The notes under the pieces: generated by a model
What the model was told of the DNA's origin: nothing
The model's input: the letters and a program-made list of their open reading frames with translations, nothing else
Databases searched by the model: none
Translations under genes and position numbers: made by a program
Part shown: positions 1-8,906 of the stretch, piece after piece
How positions within the stretch are numbered: the stretch's first letter is position 1
How the letters are laid out: every line of letters starts with the position of its first letter
Source: Woeseiaceae bacterium
GTDB lineage: Bacteria; Pseudomonadota; Gammaproteobacteria; Steroidobacterales; Woeseiaceae
Assembly: GCA_030065915.1 (NCBI GenBank)
Contig: JASJCQ010000006.1
Span: 105,857-169,856 of the forward strand
DNA: 64,000 bases
Direction: 5' to 3'

Positions 1-999
1 GTCGACGCAGAGAACTCGCTGACGCAGATCGACAGCATCGCCTATAACGAGCCGACAGCGATCGTGCCGGGTCTCGAACTCACGCTTCACGACGCCGGTC
101 ACATACTCGGCTCGTCGATCGTCGAGCTGACCTGCACGGACGACGGCCGAAAACGCAGGTTGGTCTTCAGTGGTGACCTCGGCTATCGAGACGCACCGGT
201 CATGGATTCGCCTGTGCAACTGGCGAAGGCCGATGCCGTCATGCTGGAGAGCACCTACGGCGATCGTTTGCACCGGGACTTCGAGCACACGATCGAGGAG
301 CTGACCGAGCTCTTCACAACGGCTCGGGCCGGGAGCGGTAACGTCCTGATCCCGGCGTTTACCGTCGGGCGCACACAGGATCTACTCTACCTGATGCTCA
401 AGCATGAGAAGGAATGGCGCATCGACAAGTGGAACGTGTTCATCGACAGCCCGATGGGTATCGCTGCGACCAACACTTACGCTCGCTACCGGCACCTGTA
501 CGACGTCGACCTGTTCGAGCCGGGCTCCAGCCGGCCGGCGCTGCCGAATGTGCACATGACGCGGACGACCGAAGAATCGATGAGCATCAATACGATCGAA
601 TCTGGCGCCATCATCATCGCCGGGAGCGGTATGTGCACGGGCGGCCGCATTCATCACCACCTGAAGAACAACATCTGGCGGCCGGAGTGCCACCTGATGA
701 TCGTCGGCTACCAGGCAATCGGAACGCTGGGCAGACGAATCGTGGACGGGGCCGACAAGATAAAGCTCTGGGGCAACCAATACCCGGTACGTTCGAAGGT
801 CTGGACGGTGGGCGGCTTGTCGGCTCATGGTGACCAGGACGATCTGGTCGACTGGTATGCAGGCTTCGACGGTCGACCGCCCGTATACTTGGTTCACGGG
901 GAGCAGGACGCGCAGGAGCCGCTGGCGAAAAGGCTGCAAACAGAACTCGGCGCCCCGGTAGACATTGCCAGGAGCGGTATGCGGGTCGAGATCGGCTAA
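1..999 (+). CDS. beta-CASP metallo-beta-lactamase RNA nuclease (5' truncated)
   Basis: The reading frame is open from base 1, so the N-terminus with the HxHxDH metal motif lies outside the window; the GTG at 64 is internal. What remains shows the rest of a CPSF73-like metallo-beta-lactamase/beta-CASP fold: a HDAGHILGSS metal-ligand segment, SGDLGYRDAP, LESTYGDRLH, the beta-CASP block IPAFTVGRTQ, SGMCTGGR, and the C-terminal LSAHGDQDDL and VHGE motifs. Members of this family are predicted RNA endo/exonucleases acting in the cytoplasm; the substrate here is not known. The yaiI-like gene follows 15 bp downstream on the same strand and may be co-transcribed. Confidence 0.9.
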   Translation, partial: VDAENSLTQIDSIAYNEPTAIVPGLELTLHDAGHILGSSIVELTCTDDGRKRRLVFSGDLGYRDAPVMDSPVQLAKADAVMLESTYGDRLHRDFEHTIEELTELFTTARAGSGNVLIPAFTVGRTQDLLYLMLKHEKEWRIDKWNVFIDSPMGIAATNTYARYRHLYDVDLFEPGSSRPALPNVHMTRTTEESMSINTIESGAIIIAGSGMCTGGRIHHHLKNNIWRPECHLMIVGYQAIGTLGRRIVDGADKIKLWGNQYPVRSKVWTVGGLSAHGDQDDLVDWYAGFDGRPPVYLVHGEQDAQEPLAKRLQTELGAPVDIARSGMRVEIG

Positions 1000-1014
1000 C
1001 GGAAGAAAACCAGC

Positions 1015-1464
1015 ATGAAGATCTGGGTCGATGCAGATGCCTGCCCGGTGGTGGTCAAGGAAATCCTGTTCAAAGCGGCGGTGCGGACCGGTGTGCAATT
1101 GACGCTGGTCGCCAACCAGCCGCTTGGCAAGCCGTCGGCGTCGAACATCAACACGCTGCAGGTACCGCGGGGCTTCGACGTGGCAGACGACGAAATCGTA
1201 AAGCGTGTCGAAGCCGGCGACCTCGTCATCACCAGCGATATACCGCTGGCTGCCGAGGTCATCGACAAGGGTGCTCACGCCCTGAGCCCGCGCGGGGAGA
1301 TGCTCGACACCGAGAATATCCGGGCTAGGCTCAACATGCGTGACTTCCTCGATACGATGCGTGCGAGTGGTGTCGACACCGGTGGTGGACCGGCCGCATT
1401 CAGCCAGCGCGACAAACAGAGCTTCGCCAACCAGCTGGACCGCTTCCTGACGAAGTACATTTGA
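1015..1464 (+). CDS. yaiI: YaiI/YqxD family protein (UPF0178, DUF188)
   Basis: A complete 149-residue protein beginning with the family hallmark [18 protein letters not shown], an acidic, PIN-like N-terminus. It continues with the conserved block around [15 protein letters not shown] and the C-terminal [20 protein letters not shown] signature. Length matches the family (about 150 residues). The ATG lies 15 bp after the upstream nuclease stop, with GGAAGA as a plausible ribosome binding site. The family is widespread and conserved, but its biochemical role is not established; a nuclease-like role is inferred only from fold similarity. Identification is by motif recognition and is strong. Confidence 0.93.
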   Translation: MKIWVDADACPVVVKEILFKAAVRTGVQLTLVANQPLGKPSASNINTLQVPRGFDVADDEIVKRVEAGDLVITSDIPLAAEVIDKGAHALSPRGEMLDTENIRARLNMRDFLDTMRASGVDTGGGPAAFSQRDKQSFANQLDRFLTKYI

Positions 1465-1528
1465 CCGGCTCAGAACCGGATGCCATCGTTGCTCCGGGCG
1501 TCGCGCAGCATCAACACTGGATATCGAT

Positions 1529-2608
1529 ATGAAAGCAGCACAGCTTGAGGTGAGGAAAGACAACCTGTCCGATACTGAGGTCGTCGAAACTGAGATTGAC
1601 GGGATCGAGGACGGGCAGATTCTCTGCAAGGTCGACCGGTTCGCGCTGACGGCTAACAACATCACCTACGGCGTCGTCGGCGAAAAGATCGGTTACTGGC
1701 AGTTCTTTCCGGCAACGGAAGGTCGAGGCGTCATCCCCGTCTGGGGCTTCGCTGACGTGGTCGAATCGAAGCACCCCGACGTTGAGTCTGGCGAGCGCCT
1801 TTACGGCTACTTCCCTATGGCGACACACATCGTCCTGCAGCCCGACAAAGTCAGCGGCCAGCGACTCCTGGACGCCATGCCGCATCGCCGCAAGCTGCCG
1901 CCCGTCTACAACAGCTATGCCCGGACGGGTGGCGAGCAGTACTACGACCCGACGATGGATGACGAACGTATGCTGCTGTTCCCGCTGTACGCAACGTCGT
2001 TCTGCCTGTACGACTATTTCAATGACAACGACTACTTCGGCGCCAGTCAGGTCATCGTCCCGAGCGCGTCGTCGAAGACGGCCATCGGACTCGCCTACGC
2101 ACTGAAGTCGGATCCGGACAGTCCGGCCAGTGTGGGCGTCACCTCTTCGGGCAACGAAAGTGCGGTTAGCCAACTGGGCCTCTACGACACTGTCTGTACT
2201 TATGACACGCTAACTGACATCGATAACAGCGTGCCGAGCGTCATCATCGACATGTCCGGCAACGGTACGGTGCTGTCGAACCTGCATGAACACCTGGGCG
2301 ACAACATGCGATTCACGTCGAACGTCGGCCTCACGCACCTCGACGACAATGAGATGGGGCCGAGCTTTATCCGGGAACGCAGCGAGATGTTCTTCGCGCC
2401 CGGGCACATCCAGAAGCGTGCGGCCGACTGGGGTCCGGGCGTCTTCGAGGGCAAGGCCATGAAATTCTGGCACGACGCCGCAACAAAGAGTCGCAGCTGG
2501 CTGGCCTTCGATCAGTACTCCGGCATGGATGCACTGGAGGACGTTTACCAGCAGCTCCTCGCCGGTCGGGTCTCGCCTGATCGCGGCGTCATCGTGTCGA
2601 TGGCCTGA
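1529..2608 (+). CDS. DUF2855 family protein
   Basis: A 359-residue soluble protein with no signal peptide or membrane segment. The N-terminus (KVDRFALTANNITYGVVGE) and the middle (VPSASSKTAIGLAYAL) match my memory of the DUF2855 family, which resembles the medium-chain dehydrogenase/reductase fold: an N-terminal GroES-like part and a C-terminal nucleotide-binding part. The typical zinc ligands of alcohol dehydrogenases are not evident. It stands alone between the YaiI gene and a convergent amidohydrolase, with no obvious operon partner. The substrate is unknown, and the oxidoreductase role is an inference from fold resemblance. Confidence 0.8.
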   Translation: MKAAQLEVRKDNLSDTEVVETEIDGIEDGQILCKVDRFALTANNITYGVVGEKIGYWQFFPATEGRGVIPVWGFADVVESKHPDVESGERLYGYFPMATHIVLQPDKVSGQRLLDAMPHRRKLPPVYNSYARTGGEQYYDPTMDDERMLLFPLYATSFCLYDYFNDNDYFGASQVIVPSASSKTAIGLAYALKSDPDSPASVGVTSSGNESAVSQLGLYDTVCTYDTLTDIDNSVPSVIIDMSGNGTVLSNLHEHLGDNMRFTSNVGLTHLDDNEMGPSFIRERSEMFFAPGHIQKRAADWGPGVFEGKAMKFWHDAATKSRSWLAFDQYSGMDALEDVYQQLLAGRVSPDRGVIVSMA

Positions 2609-2623
2609 GCTTTCCAGCCCAAC

Positions 2624-3631
2624 TCACCTGCCGTGATGTCGGGCGATCTCTTCCTCGCTTAAGCGCAGGAACCGGGCGGCATTGTTGTAGAGGATGTCTC
2701 GTATCTGATCGTCGTCGAGAAACGGCGCCTCTTCGATGACGGCAAGGCCACGTTCGATGCTCTCCGGCCAGATCATCTGGTCTGAGCCAAACATCACACG
2801 GTTCCCGTAACCGGCATCGGTGATCCCTTTCAGGAATCGATAGAACGCCGGCCGCGGGATCGTGTGGACAATGATGCCAACCTCAACGTAGACCTGCGGA
2901 TGCGCAAACATCACGGCCAGCAGGTCGTCGAGCATCGGGTAGCCTGCGTGCATGATGTAGATGCGTAGTCGCGGATGCCTGACGAGTACTTCTTCCAGGG
3001 TCAGCGGGCTGTGCATTCGTGCGCGATAGTTGGGTGAGTAGAGATAGATGACGCCGGGCGGTCCGGTACCGATGTGAATGCCGACGGGGATCTCCAGCTC
3101 CTCAGCCATGGCCCAATAGGCATCCATTCGTTCGTCATCGGGCTCGATACCCATGTACTGGTTGACGATCTCGGCGAAGACGTCCAGCTTTCCAGCCTCG
3201 TGTAGCTTTTTCAAAGTCTCGACCGGGTATTCGCGCGGCCCGCCGATCTGAAAGCCAATACCCTGGTAAAAGCGGCCCGGCGCGGCATCCCGCCAGGCCT
3301 TCACCCGACCTGGCGTCCCGCTCAGAACGCCATAGATATTCCTGCGTTCCATAATCTCGATGGTTCTCGACACGACTTCCTCGTCCGTCTCGGGCGACCA
3401 GATCGGGTCGTCGCAAGGCGGCTCCTTCGCCATGGCGACCCACTGGGTGCCGTACGGTTGTGCCGGATCCCATGCGGGCGACTTCATCGGTGTGCACATC
3501 GCGAGCGGCGGCGGTGGGCCCATATCCCTGGCGCCGAATGCATGCATATGCATGTCGATGATTGGCAGCCGGTCCTCAGCAGCCACGATGGAGGAAAGCA
3601 AAAGCAGGAAGCAGCCGACGCAGCGTTTCAT
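2624..3631 (-). CDS. secreted amidohydrolase (amidohydrolase-2/TIM-barrel family)
   Basis: A 335-residue protein with a short N-terminal signal peptide (about residues 1-18, MKRCVGCFLLLLSSIVAAE), so probably periplasmic. Metal-binding motifs of the amidohydrolase superfamily are visible: DMHMHA just after the signal, GIHIGTG, MHAGYP and FGSDQ near the end. This is the arrangement of PF04909-type hydrolases and decarboxylases. GGAGA lies 4 bp before the ATG. It converges with the DUF2855 gene, with 15 bp between the stops. The natural substrate cannot be read from the sequence; hydrolysis of a lactone, an amide or a carboxylated aromatic are all possible for the family. Confidence 0.85.
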   Translation of the reverse strand: MKRCVGCFLLLLSSIVAAEDRLPIIDMHMHAFGARDMGPPPPLAMCTPMKSPAWDPAQPYGTQWVAMAKEPPCDDPIWSPETDEEVVSRTIEIMERRNIYGVLSGTPGRVKAWRDAAPGRFYQGIGFQIGGPREYPVETLKKLHEAGKLDVFAEIVNQYMGIEPDDERMDAYWAMAEELEIPVGIHIGTGPPGVIYLYSPNYRARMHSPLTLEEVLVRHPRLRIYIMHAGYPMLDDLLAVMFAHPQVYVEVGIIVHTIPRPAFYRFLKGITDAGYGNRVMFGSDQMIWPESIERGLAVIEEAPFLDDDQIRDILYNNAARFLRLSEEEIARHHGR

Positions 3632-3833
3632 GGTCTCTCCGGATCATCAGTGCCTGGCTTGTCATCCTACTCCAAAGTCAGCGACGAAGAGCATCTGGCA
3701 GGATACGTACGACAGCTTATGCCGACAGCCAGTCAATCGGCGCTAGAATGGGCCGTGCGGCGAGCGCGCTGACTCGTGCTGCTGGGGCGGTGCGGAACCG
3801 GGTAATGACCACGACAGCCAGGGGGATCAGGCG

Positions 3834-4787
3834 ATGAACTATCGCAAGCGGATGGCCGAGGTACTCGAGAACGAGCAAAGCCTCGACGGACAGGGACGCG
3901 TCTTGAACCTGCTGCTGATCCTGCTGATCTCGCTGAACGTCGTCGCGATCTTCCTCGAGTCCGTGGACTCCATCTACCGGGAGTACCAACGGCTCTTCAT
4001 GTTCTTCGAGCTGTTCTCAGTCGGAGTCTTCACCATCGAGTATTTTGCTCGCGTATGGAGCTCGATCGACCTCGACAGCGCGAAAGACAAGTCCCCGATC
4101 GTGGGTCGCATCAAGTACATGCTGACGCCCATCGCGCTCGTCGATCTGATCGCGATCCTGCCGTTCTACCTGAGCCTGTACATGTCGATCGACCTGCGTT
4201 TCCTGCGTGTCCTGCGTCTGCTCAGGCTCCTGAAGCTGGCTCGCTACTCGCCCGCGCTGGGCGCTCTGCTGGATGTCGTCCGGAAAGAGGCGGACGCGCT
4301 GATCGCGGCGATCATCGTGCTGTTGATGATGCTCGTGCTGGCGGCTGCCGGCATCTATCTGCTCGAGAACGAGTTACAGCCCGACACCTTCGGTAGCATG
4401 CCGGATTCGATGTGGTGGGCGATCGTCACGCTGACGACCGTCGGCTACGGCGACGTCGTACCGATCACCCCGCTCGGCAAGGTCTTCAGCGGCATGGTCG
4501 GGCTTATCGGTGTCGGCATGATTGCCTTGCCTGCTGCCATCCTGGCATCGGGCTTCGCCCAGAACATCCAGGCCCGCAAACAGAAATACAACCAGGTCAT
4601 CCGGACCTTCCTGAAAGACGGCGTCATCGACGCAGAGGAGCGCCGGCAACTCGAGACGCTACGCCAGGAGTTGGGACTCGATACCCAGGAGTCGATGCAG
4701 GTCCTTCACTCCGTTATCCAGGACATCAGGCACACGAGGCCCAGCGGGCCGTCGGAGTGTCCGCACTGCGGCAAGAAACTGGACTAG
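3834..4787 (+). CDS. voltage-gated potassium channel (6-TM ion transporter)
   Basis: A 317-residue inner-membrane channel. It shows transmembrane segments S1-S4, an arginine-rich S4 voltage sensor (RFLRVLRLLRLLKLARY, about 122-138), S5, a pore loop carrying the potassium selectivity filter TVGYGD (202-207) and S6. A cytoplasmic tail contains an acidic stretch (DGVIDAEERRQLE) and ends in a single CPHC pair (C309, C312), possibly half of a zinc ribbon that would form between subunits. This matches KvAP/Kch-like bacterial channels in length and order. No RCK domain is present. It is monocistronic; the downstream gene converges on it. Confidence 0.92.
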   Translation: MNYRKRMAEVLENEQSLDGQGRVLNLLLILLISLNVVAIFLESVDSIYREYQRLFMFFELFSVGVFTIEYFARVWSSIDLDSAKDKSPIVGRIKYMLTPIALVDLIAILPFYLSLYMSIDLRFLRVLRLLRLLKLARYSPALGALLDVVRKEADALIAAIIVLLMMLVLAAAGIYLLENELQPDTFGSMPDSMWWAIVTLTTVGYGDVVPITPLGKVFSGMVGLIGVGMIALPAAILASGFAQNIQARKQKYNQVIRTFLKDGVIDAEERRQLETLRQELGLDTQESMQVLHSVIQDIRHTRPSGPSECPHCGKKLD

Positions 4788-4821
4788 CCTGATCGTTCGG
4801 GCGACCGGAATCGTGTCGTGG

Positions 4822-5613
4822 TCATTCGTAGCCGAGTAAGGCGCGGAGCCCGGGCACGGCGTAATCGACGAGCCGTCGCTGCATGTCGGGCAGCTCGTCG
4901 GGCACCTCGATGGCCGTACCGGTCACGAGGTTCTCCCGAGCCGTGCCGCTTTGCTCCCGGTCAGAGCCAACGCGCACACGCTCGCGCCAGTCTGCCGGTA
5001 ACTCGTCGATGCCGCAGTTGCCCAGCAACTCGCCGAAGAAGGCCTCCGCCTCGCCCGTATCGACATGCTTCACGTGCTTCAGCAGGTCTTCGAAGTGAAG
5101 CAGCGTGACGCTCGTACCCAGCCACGAGACGGCGTTGTGCGTGTAGATCTCGGACAGCGTCGGGGCCTTCTGGTGAATGCCGAAGATCATCATGTTCAGC
5201 ACTTCCTCGGCCGACACATTGCCCGTTTTCAGGTGCTCGAGAGAGCCCTGGAAGTTGTCGGACAGGAAGAAGCGCGCGCGCGCCAGCACCCAGTCGTACG
5301 GGTCCCTGACCAGCAGGATGTGCTTCGTGTGCTTGAGGACGATGGCTGCATCGTCGGAGAACAACAGGTGGCCCCAGCTCAAATGCGGCATCGCCGGCGA
5401 GAAAGCGGCCTGGTGCTGACGCAGAATCGGGTGCTGGACAAATGCTGCGTGATACTGCTGTTCGACGGGAACGAACATTCGCATGACGTTGCGGATCAGG
5501 TGAGTCCCCGATTTCGGCACGCTGTTCAGGAAGACCGGCGTCGTCAACGGGCGCTGCTCGAACTCCGCATTGCGCTCGTTCAGGTTGTCGGGCTTGGCCA
5601 TGACCCTGGGCAT
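4822..5613 (-). CDS. sulfotransferase family protein (1)
   Basis: A 263-residue cytoplasmic protein with the PAPS-binding signatures of the sulfotransferase fold: the 5'-phosphosulfate loop PKSGTHLIRNVM (about 32-43) and the 3'-phosphate region ILLVRDPYDW. It would transfer sulfate from PAPS to a hydroxyl or amine of an unknown acceptor. It lies 70 bp downstream of the TonB-dependent receptor on the same strand, with a perfect hairpin in the gap, so expression may be partly uncoupled. Together with the second sulfotransferase at 16754-17704 it brackets the halogenase operon, which suggests tailoring of a shared substrate (inference). Two starts are possible, the first ATG or the one five codons later. 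Confidence 0.82.
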   Translation of the reverse strand: MPRVMAKPDNLNERNAEFEQRPLTTPVFLNSVPKSGTHLIRNVMRMFVPVEQQYHAAFVQHPILRQHQAAFSPAMPHLSWGHLLFSDDAAIVLKHTKHILLVRDPYDWVLARARFFLSDNFQGSLEHLKTGNVSAEEVLNMMIFGIHQKAPTLSEIYTHNAVSWLGTSVTLLHFEDLLKHVKHVDTGEAEAFFGELLGNCGIDELPADWRERVRVGSDREQSGTARENLVTGTAIEVPDELPDMQRRLVDYAVPGLRALLGYE

Positions 5614-5633
5614 AAGGTGCTACCCCTGAATGA

Positions 5634-5659
5634 AATGTGCCGGCTCTCGCCGGCACATT
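5634..5659 (-). terminator. perfect hairpin between receptor and sulfotransferase genes
   Basis: An 11-bp perfect inverted repeat (AATGTGCCGGC, 4-nt loop, GCCGGCACATT). In the transcript of the receptor gene the loop reads GAGA, a GNRA-type tetraloop, and is followed by a poor U-tract (UUUCAUUC). It sits in the 70-bp gap after the receptor stop. It could be a weak terminator, an attenuator or an mRNA-stabilising hairpin that lowers sulfotransferase expression relative to the receptor. Confidence 0.55.
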
Positions 5660-5683
5660 CGTTTGCTGCTGCTTTTTATCCGT

Positions 5684-8600
5684 CTACTCGAACAGGTACG
5701 TCGCGTTGACGAAGAACCGACGACCCAGCATGTCGTAGTTCGAGAACAGCACCGAGTTGCCGATCATCGTGTAGATGTCGGTGCTCACGCCCTGGCGAGT
5801 CAGCTGCGGCGGGTTCTCATCGAACGCGTTAGCCACACCGCCGAGCAGGGTTATGCCGTTGTCGAAGTCATACGACGCCGAGAAGGCATGGTAGAAGACG
5901 TTGTCGGTCGAGAACACGCCGCGATAATCCACACCGCGATAAGTCACTTCGACCTGCCCCTGGTTCTCGATGTACTGCTCCGTGCTGTCAGACGAACCTA
6001 CCCAGTCCATGCCCCAGAAGAAACTCCACGGGCCCATGTCGTAGGTGACCTTGGTCTCGCCGACCCACTCCGGATCGCCGACCCGGCCGTTCAGGTCCTC
6101 AGACGTTTCCTGGAAGATGGCGCGAATGTCGTCTTCCTGCTTCGTCGTCTTGACGTCGACGGTCAGGTCGCCTGAGCCAATCTCGGTCTGGTAGCGCAGC
6201 GCGAAGTCGAAACCGCTGTTCTCCTGGTTCGCGATATTGATGAAACTGTCGCGAACGTTGTCGATACCGAAGTTGATGCTGGTGCGATCGAACAGGTCGC
6301 AGAGCGGCTCCGTGCCACCGAATGCGAAGCCGAACTCGGACTCGTAGCAGCCAGCGATGATCTGCGGGCCGCCCAGCTGATCGACTTCGTTGTCGATCTC
6401 GAACTTGAAGTAGTCGATCGACACACTGAGGTTGGCGAACGACGGCTGCCAGATGAGGCCGATCGTCGTCGAGTCAGCCGTCTCGGCCTCCAGGACGCCA
6501 GCGCCACCACCCGTCAGGACGGTCGGCGTGATCGTGCCACCCGAATAGTCCGGCGGTAGGTTGCGCGGATCGGCGGCGCAGTTGTCACGCACGATCTGCG
6601 ACAGGTTGCCGTTCTGGAACTCTTCCTCGTAGCGAATACAGGGATCGGACCGCTGGCTGATCGTACCGGTCTGGTCGGCGATGAACAGCTCGAACAGCGC
6701 CGGCGATCGGAACGATGTGCCACGGTTCGCCCGCAGGCGGAACTCATCGGTGATCTGCCAGTTCAGGCCGACCTTCCACGTCGTGTCGTTGCCGTAGGAA
6801 TCGACGTCAGTGTAACGAGCCGACGCATTCAGCGTCAGGTTCTCGACACCGGGCCGGTCCTCGATCAGAGGCGCGTCAAACTCAATAAAGTACGCCACCG
6901 TATGGTCATCGCCCTCGGTAACGCCGGCGAAGTCATCGATCCACGAGTTGCCGGACAGCGTGATGTCTCCCGGCGTGTCCTTGAGTTCGTCCTCGCGATA
7001 CTGGAAGCCGGCGGCGATACTCAGCGGTCCGGCCGGGAGATCCCAGGCCTCGCCGGTCACAAAGCCGTCGACGGTCCACTGCGTGTACTCGGTCTCGCCG
7101 GTTTCAACGCCGTACAGGAAGCCACGCAGCTCCTGCGAGATGTTGCCAGCCAGCAGGTCCGGATCGAACCACGGAACGTCGATGCAGGGCACGCCGCGTA
7201 CAGACGTGTTCGTTCCGACACAGGATCCGCTTAGCCAGTTCTGGTCACGAATCGAGTCATTGAAGATGCGATCGTTGGTGTAGGTGCCGTCGGAGTTGCT
7301 GTAGTTGAACCCGAGGTCCCATTCCCAGTTCTCGTTGTCGCCGAAGGCGCCACGCAGACCGGCGACGACGCGCGTGTAGTCGACCTCGACCGACTCGTCG
7401 TTGTGGTCACTGATCGCAGTCGGGCTGAACCACTGCTCGCCGAACCAGCCAGCAGCCGCCGCGAGCGAGTTACCGCCGCCCGGCGTACCAGTACCGAGCG
7501 AGCTGAAGTCAAAGTTGCCGCTGTAGACGTAACTCCAGTACTGGCGATAGCCGTCACTCTCGGTCTCACGTCGGTTGAACAGGAACTCGGTATAACCGGT
7601 CAGGGTGTCCGTAAACTCGAACTCACCTTCTGCATAGAACGTCAGCAGCTCCACGCGCGGGTTCAGGGACTCCTGGTTCTGGAACGGGTGATCGTCATTC
7701 GTAATGCCGTCCGTAAGCGCATCGTAAGCGACCGGGAAGAAGTTCGCCGGCGCCGTCAGCTGCCCCGGGTTGGTCGGTGGTGCGTAGCCCGGGATGAACT
7801 GCGCGAGTCCGTCGCCGTAGTCCGGCTGGGACAGCAGGGAGCCCGTGCCCGGAACGTTGGAATCGGCCGCGTAGTCGTAGATCCAGACGTGACCCCAGGT
7901 CAGGTCCTCACACCAGCGTTCACCGGTACGCGGATCGACGATATCGGCGCGCTCGCCCGTGTTGATATCGAAGATGAACTGGTTACCGCAGGTGAAGTAG
8001 TCGCGTTGGCCACGACGCAGGTGGTCACGCTCGCTGTAGTCGGCCGTGACGCGGAAGTTACCGCGATCGAATGTCTTGCCGTAGGACAGGCTCAGGCGGG
8101 ACTCTTCGCCGCCGCTGTCTGAAGGTTGCGAGACAAAGCCGTCGATCGTGCCGCCGTCATCCTTGCGCGTGATGATGTTGACCACGCCCGCGACAGCGTC
8201 AGAACCGTAGATCGACGAAGCACCGTCCTTCAGGATCTCGACACGTTCGATCGTCGCCAGCGGCAACACGTTCAGGTCGAAGGCCGAGACACCACCCTGA
8301 ACACCGGACGGGCCGGCACGGCGACCGTTCAGCAGTACCAGCGTACGGTTGGCACCGAGGCCGCGCAGCGAAATCGTGTTGGCGCCGAGACCGCCGTTCT
8401 GCGTGAACTGGAAGGACGTCGCGGCGGTGACCTGCGGCGAGCCCGAAGCCGTCGTGTTGCCCTGCAGCAGGTCGCCGACGTTGGCGATGCCCTGCACGGA
8501 CGCCTCGCGGATATCGACGATATCCATCGGCTGCGACGTCGTGAATGCGTCTTTCTTGATGCGGGAACCGGTTACGACTACCTCTTCGAGTTCGTCTTCA

Positions 8601-8713
8601 GGTGTGGCGAAGCGTTCCTGCTCCTCCTCTTCCTGGGCGAAAACCACGAAAGGTGTCATCGAACCGACTGCGAAAATGGAGCCAATGGCGCTCGCGAGCG
8701 GGGTCTTCTTCAT
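5684..8713 (-). CDS. TonB-dependent outer-membrane receptor
   Basis: A 1009-residue outer-membrane receptor. A signal peptide (about 1-26, ending VVFAQ) precedes an acidic linker and a TonB-box-like EEVVVTGSRI. The plug domain carries SLRGLGANRTLVLLNGRR and ERVEILKDGASSIYGSDAVAGVVN, followed by a long beta-barrel with paired cysteines in predicted extracellular loops. It ends YLFE, one residue past the usual terminal aromatic. The start has a strong ribosome site (GGGGAGGA). Such receptors use TonB energy to import siderophores, glycans, peptides or other ligands; the ligand cannot be assigned. It is divergent from five halogenase genes, an arrangement known from xanthomonads, caulobacters and marine gammaproteobacteria, which links it to the halogenases (inference). 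Confidence 0.95.
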   Translation of the reverse strand: MKKTPLASAIGSIFAVGSMTPFVVFAQEEEEQERFATPEDELEEVVVTGSRIKKDAFTTSQPMDIVDIREASVQGIANVGDLLQGNTTASGSPQVTAATSFQFTQNGGLGANTISLRGLGANRTLVLLNGRRAGPSGVQGGVSAFDLNVLPLATIERVEILKDGASSIYGSDAVAGVVNIITRKDDGGTIDGFVSQPSDSGGEESRLSLSYGKTFDRGNFRVTADYSERDHLRRGQRDYFTCGNQFIFDINTGERADIVDPRTGERWCEDLTWGHVWIYDYAADSNVPGTGSLLSQPDYGDGLAQFIPGYAPPTNPGQLTAPANFFPVAYDALTDGITNDDHPFQNQESLNPRVELLTFYAEGEFEFTDTLTGYTEFLFNRRETESDGYRQYWSYVYSGNFDFSSLGTGTPGGGNSLAAAAGWFGEQWFSPTAISDHNDESVEVDYTRVVAGLRGAFGDNENWEWDLGFNYSNSDGTYTNDRIFNDSIRDQNWLSGSCVGTNTSVRGVPCIDVPWFDPDLLAGNISQELRGFLYGVETGETEYTQWTVDGFVTGEAWDLPAGPLSIAAGFQYREDELKDTPGDITLSGNSWIDDFAGVTEGDDHTVAYFIEFDAPLIEDRPGVENLTLNASARYTDVDSYGNDTTWKVGLNWQITDEFRLRANRGTSFRSPALFELFIADQTGTISQRSDPCIRYEEEFQNGNLSQIVRDNCAADPRNLPPDYSGGTITPTVLTGGGAGVLEAETADSTTIGLIWQPSFANLSVSIDYFKFEIDNEVDQLGGPQIIAGCYESEFGFAFGGTEPLCDLFDRTSINFGIDNVRDSFINIANQENSGFDFALRYQTEIGSGDLTVDVKTTKQEDDIRAIFQETSEDLNGRVGDPEWVGETKVTYDMGPWSFFWGMDWVGSSDSTEQYIENQGQVEVTYRGVDYRGVFSTDNVFYHAFSASYDFDNGITLLGGVANAFDENPPQLTRQGVSTDIYTMIGNSVLFSNYDMLGRRFFVNATYLFE

Positions 8714-8868
8714 GCGTACTGTCCTCCCCTGTAAAAGACAGATTTGCGGAATGTAGCGCTCCGGTCCGCCTTGCGGTTGTCCCTTGCAACCGGGTGGCTG
8801 TTGTATTTAGAGCGCAGGCTGTATTCTTGAAAAGTAGACCACGGCTAACATGCAAAAGGCAAATTCGA

Positions 8869-8894
8869 TTTCGTTGTAAAATAACAACACGAAA
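8869..8894. promoter_or_regulatory. imperfect palindrome in the receptor/halogenase divergent region
   Basis: TTTCGTTGT at 8869-8877 faces ACAACACGAAA at 8884-8894, an inverted repeat with a 2-nt bulge around an A/T-rich centre. It lies 12 bp upstream of the first halogenase ATG, inside the 193-bp region from which the receptor and the halogenase operon diverge. The position suits a repressor operator. No regulator gene is adjacent, so the cognate factor is unknown. Confidence 0.4.
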
Positions 8895-8906
8895 TTGGAC
8901 CCATTT

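Noticed and set aside
382..1665. Long antisense open frame (427 codons) across the first two genes
   Set aside because: High-GC shadow of the beta-CASP and YaiI genes; low-complexity Arg/Val-rich translation with no family signal, while the other strand has clear families.
8714..8906. Possible peptide precursor gene for a RiPP-like system beside the halogenases
   Set aside because: No short frame with a ribosome site and a repeated or leader-like peptide was seen here or in 17705-17800.
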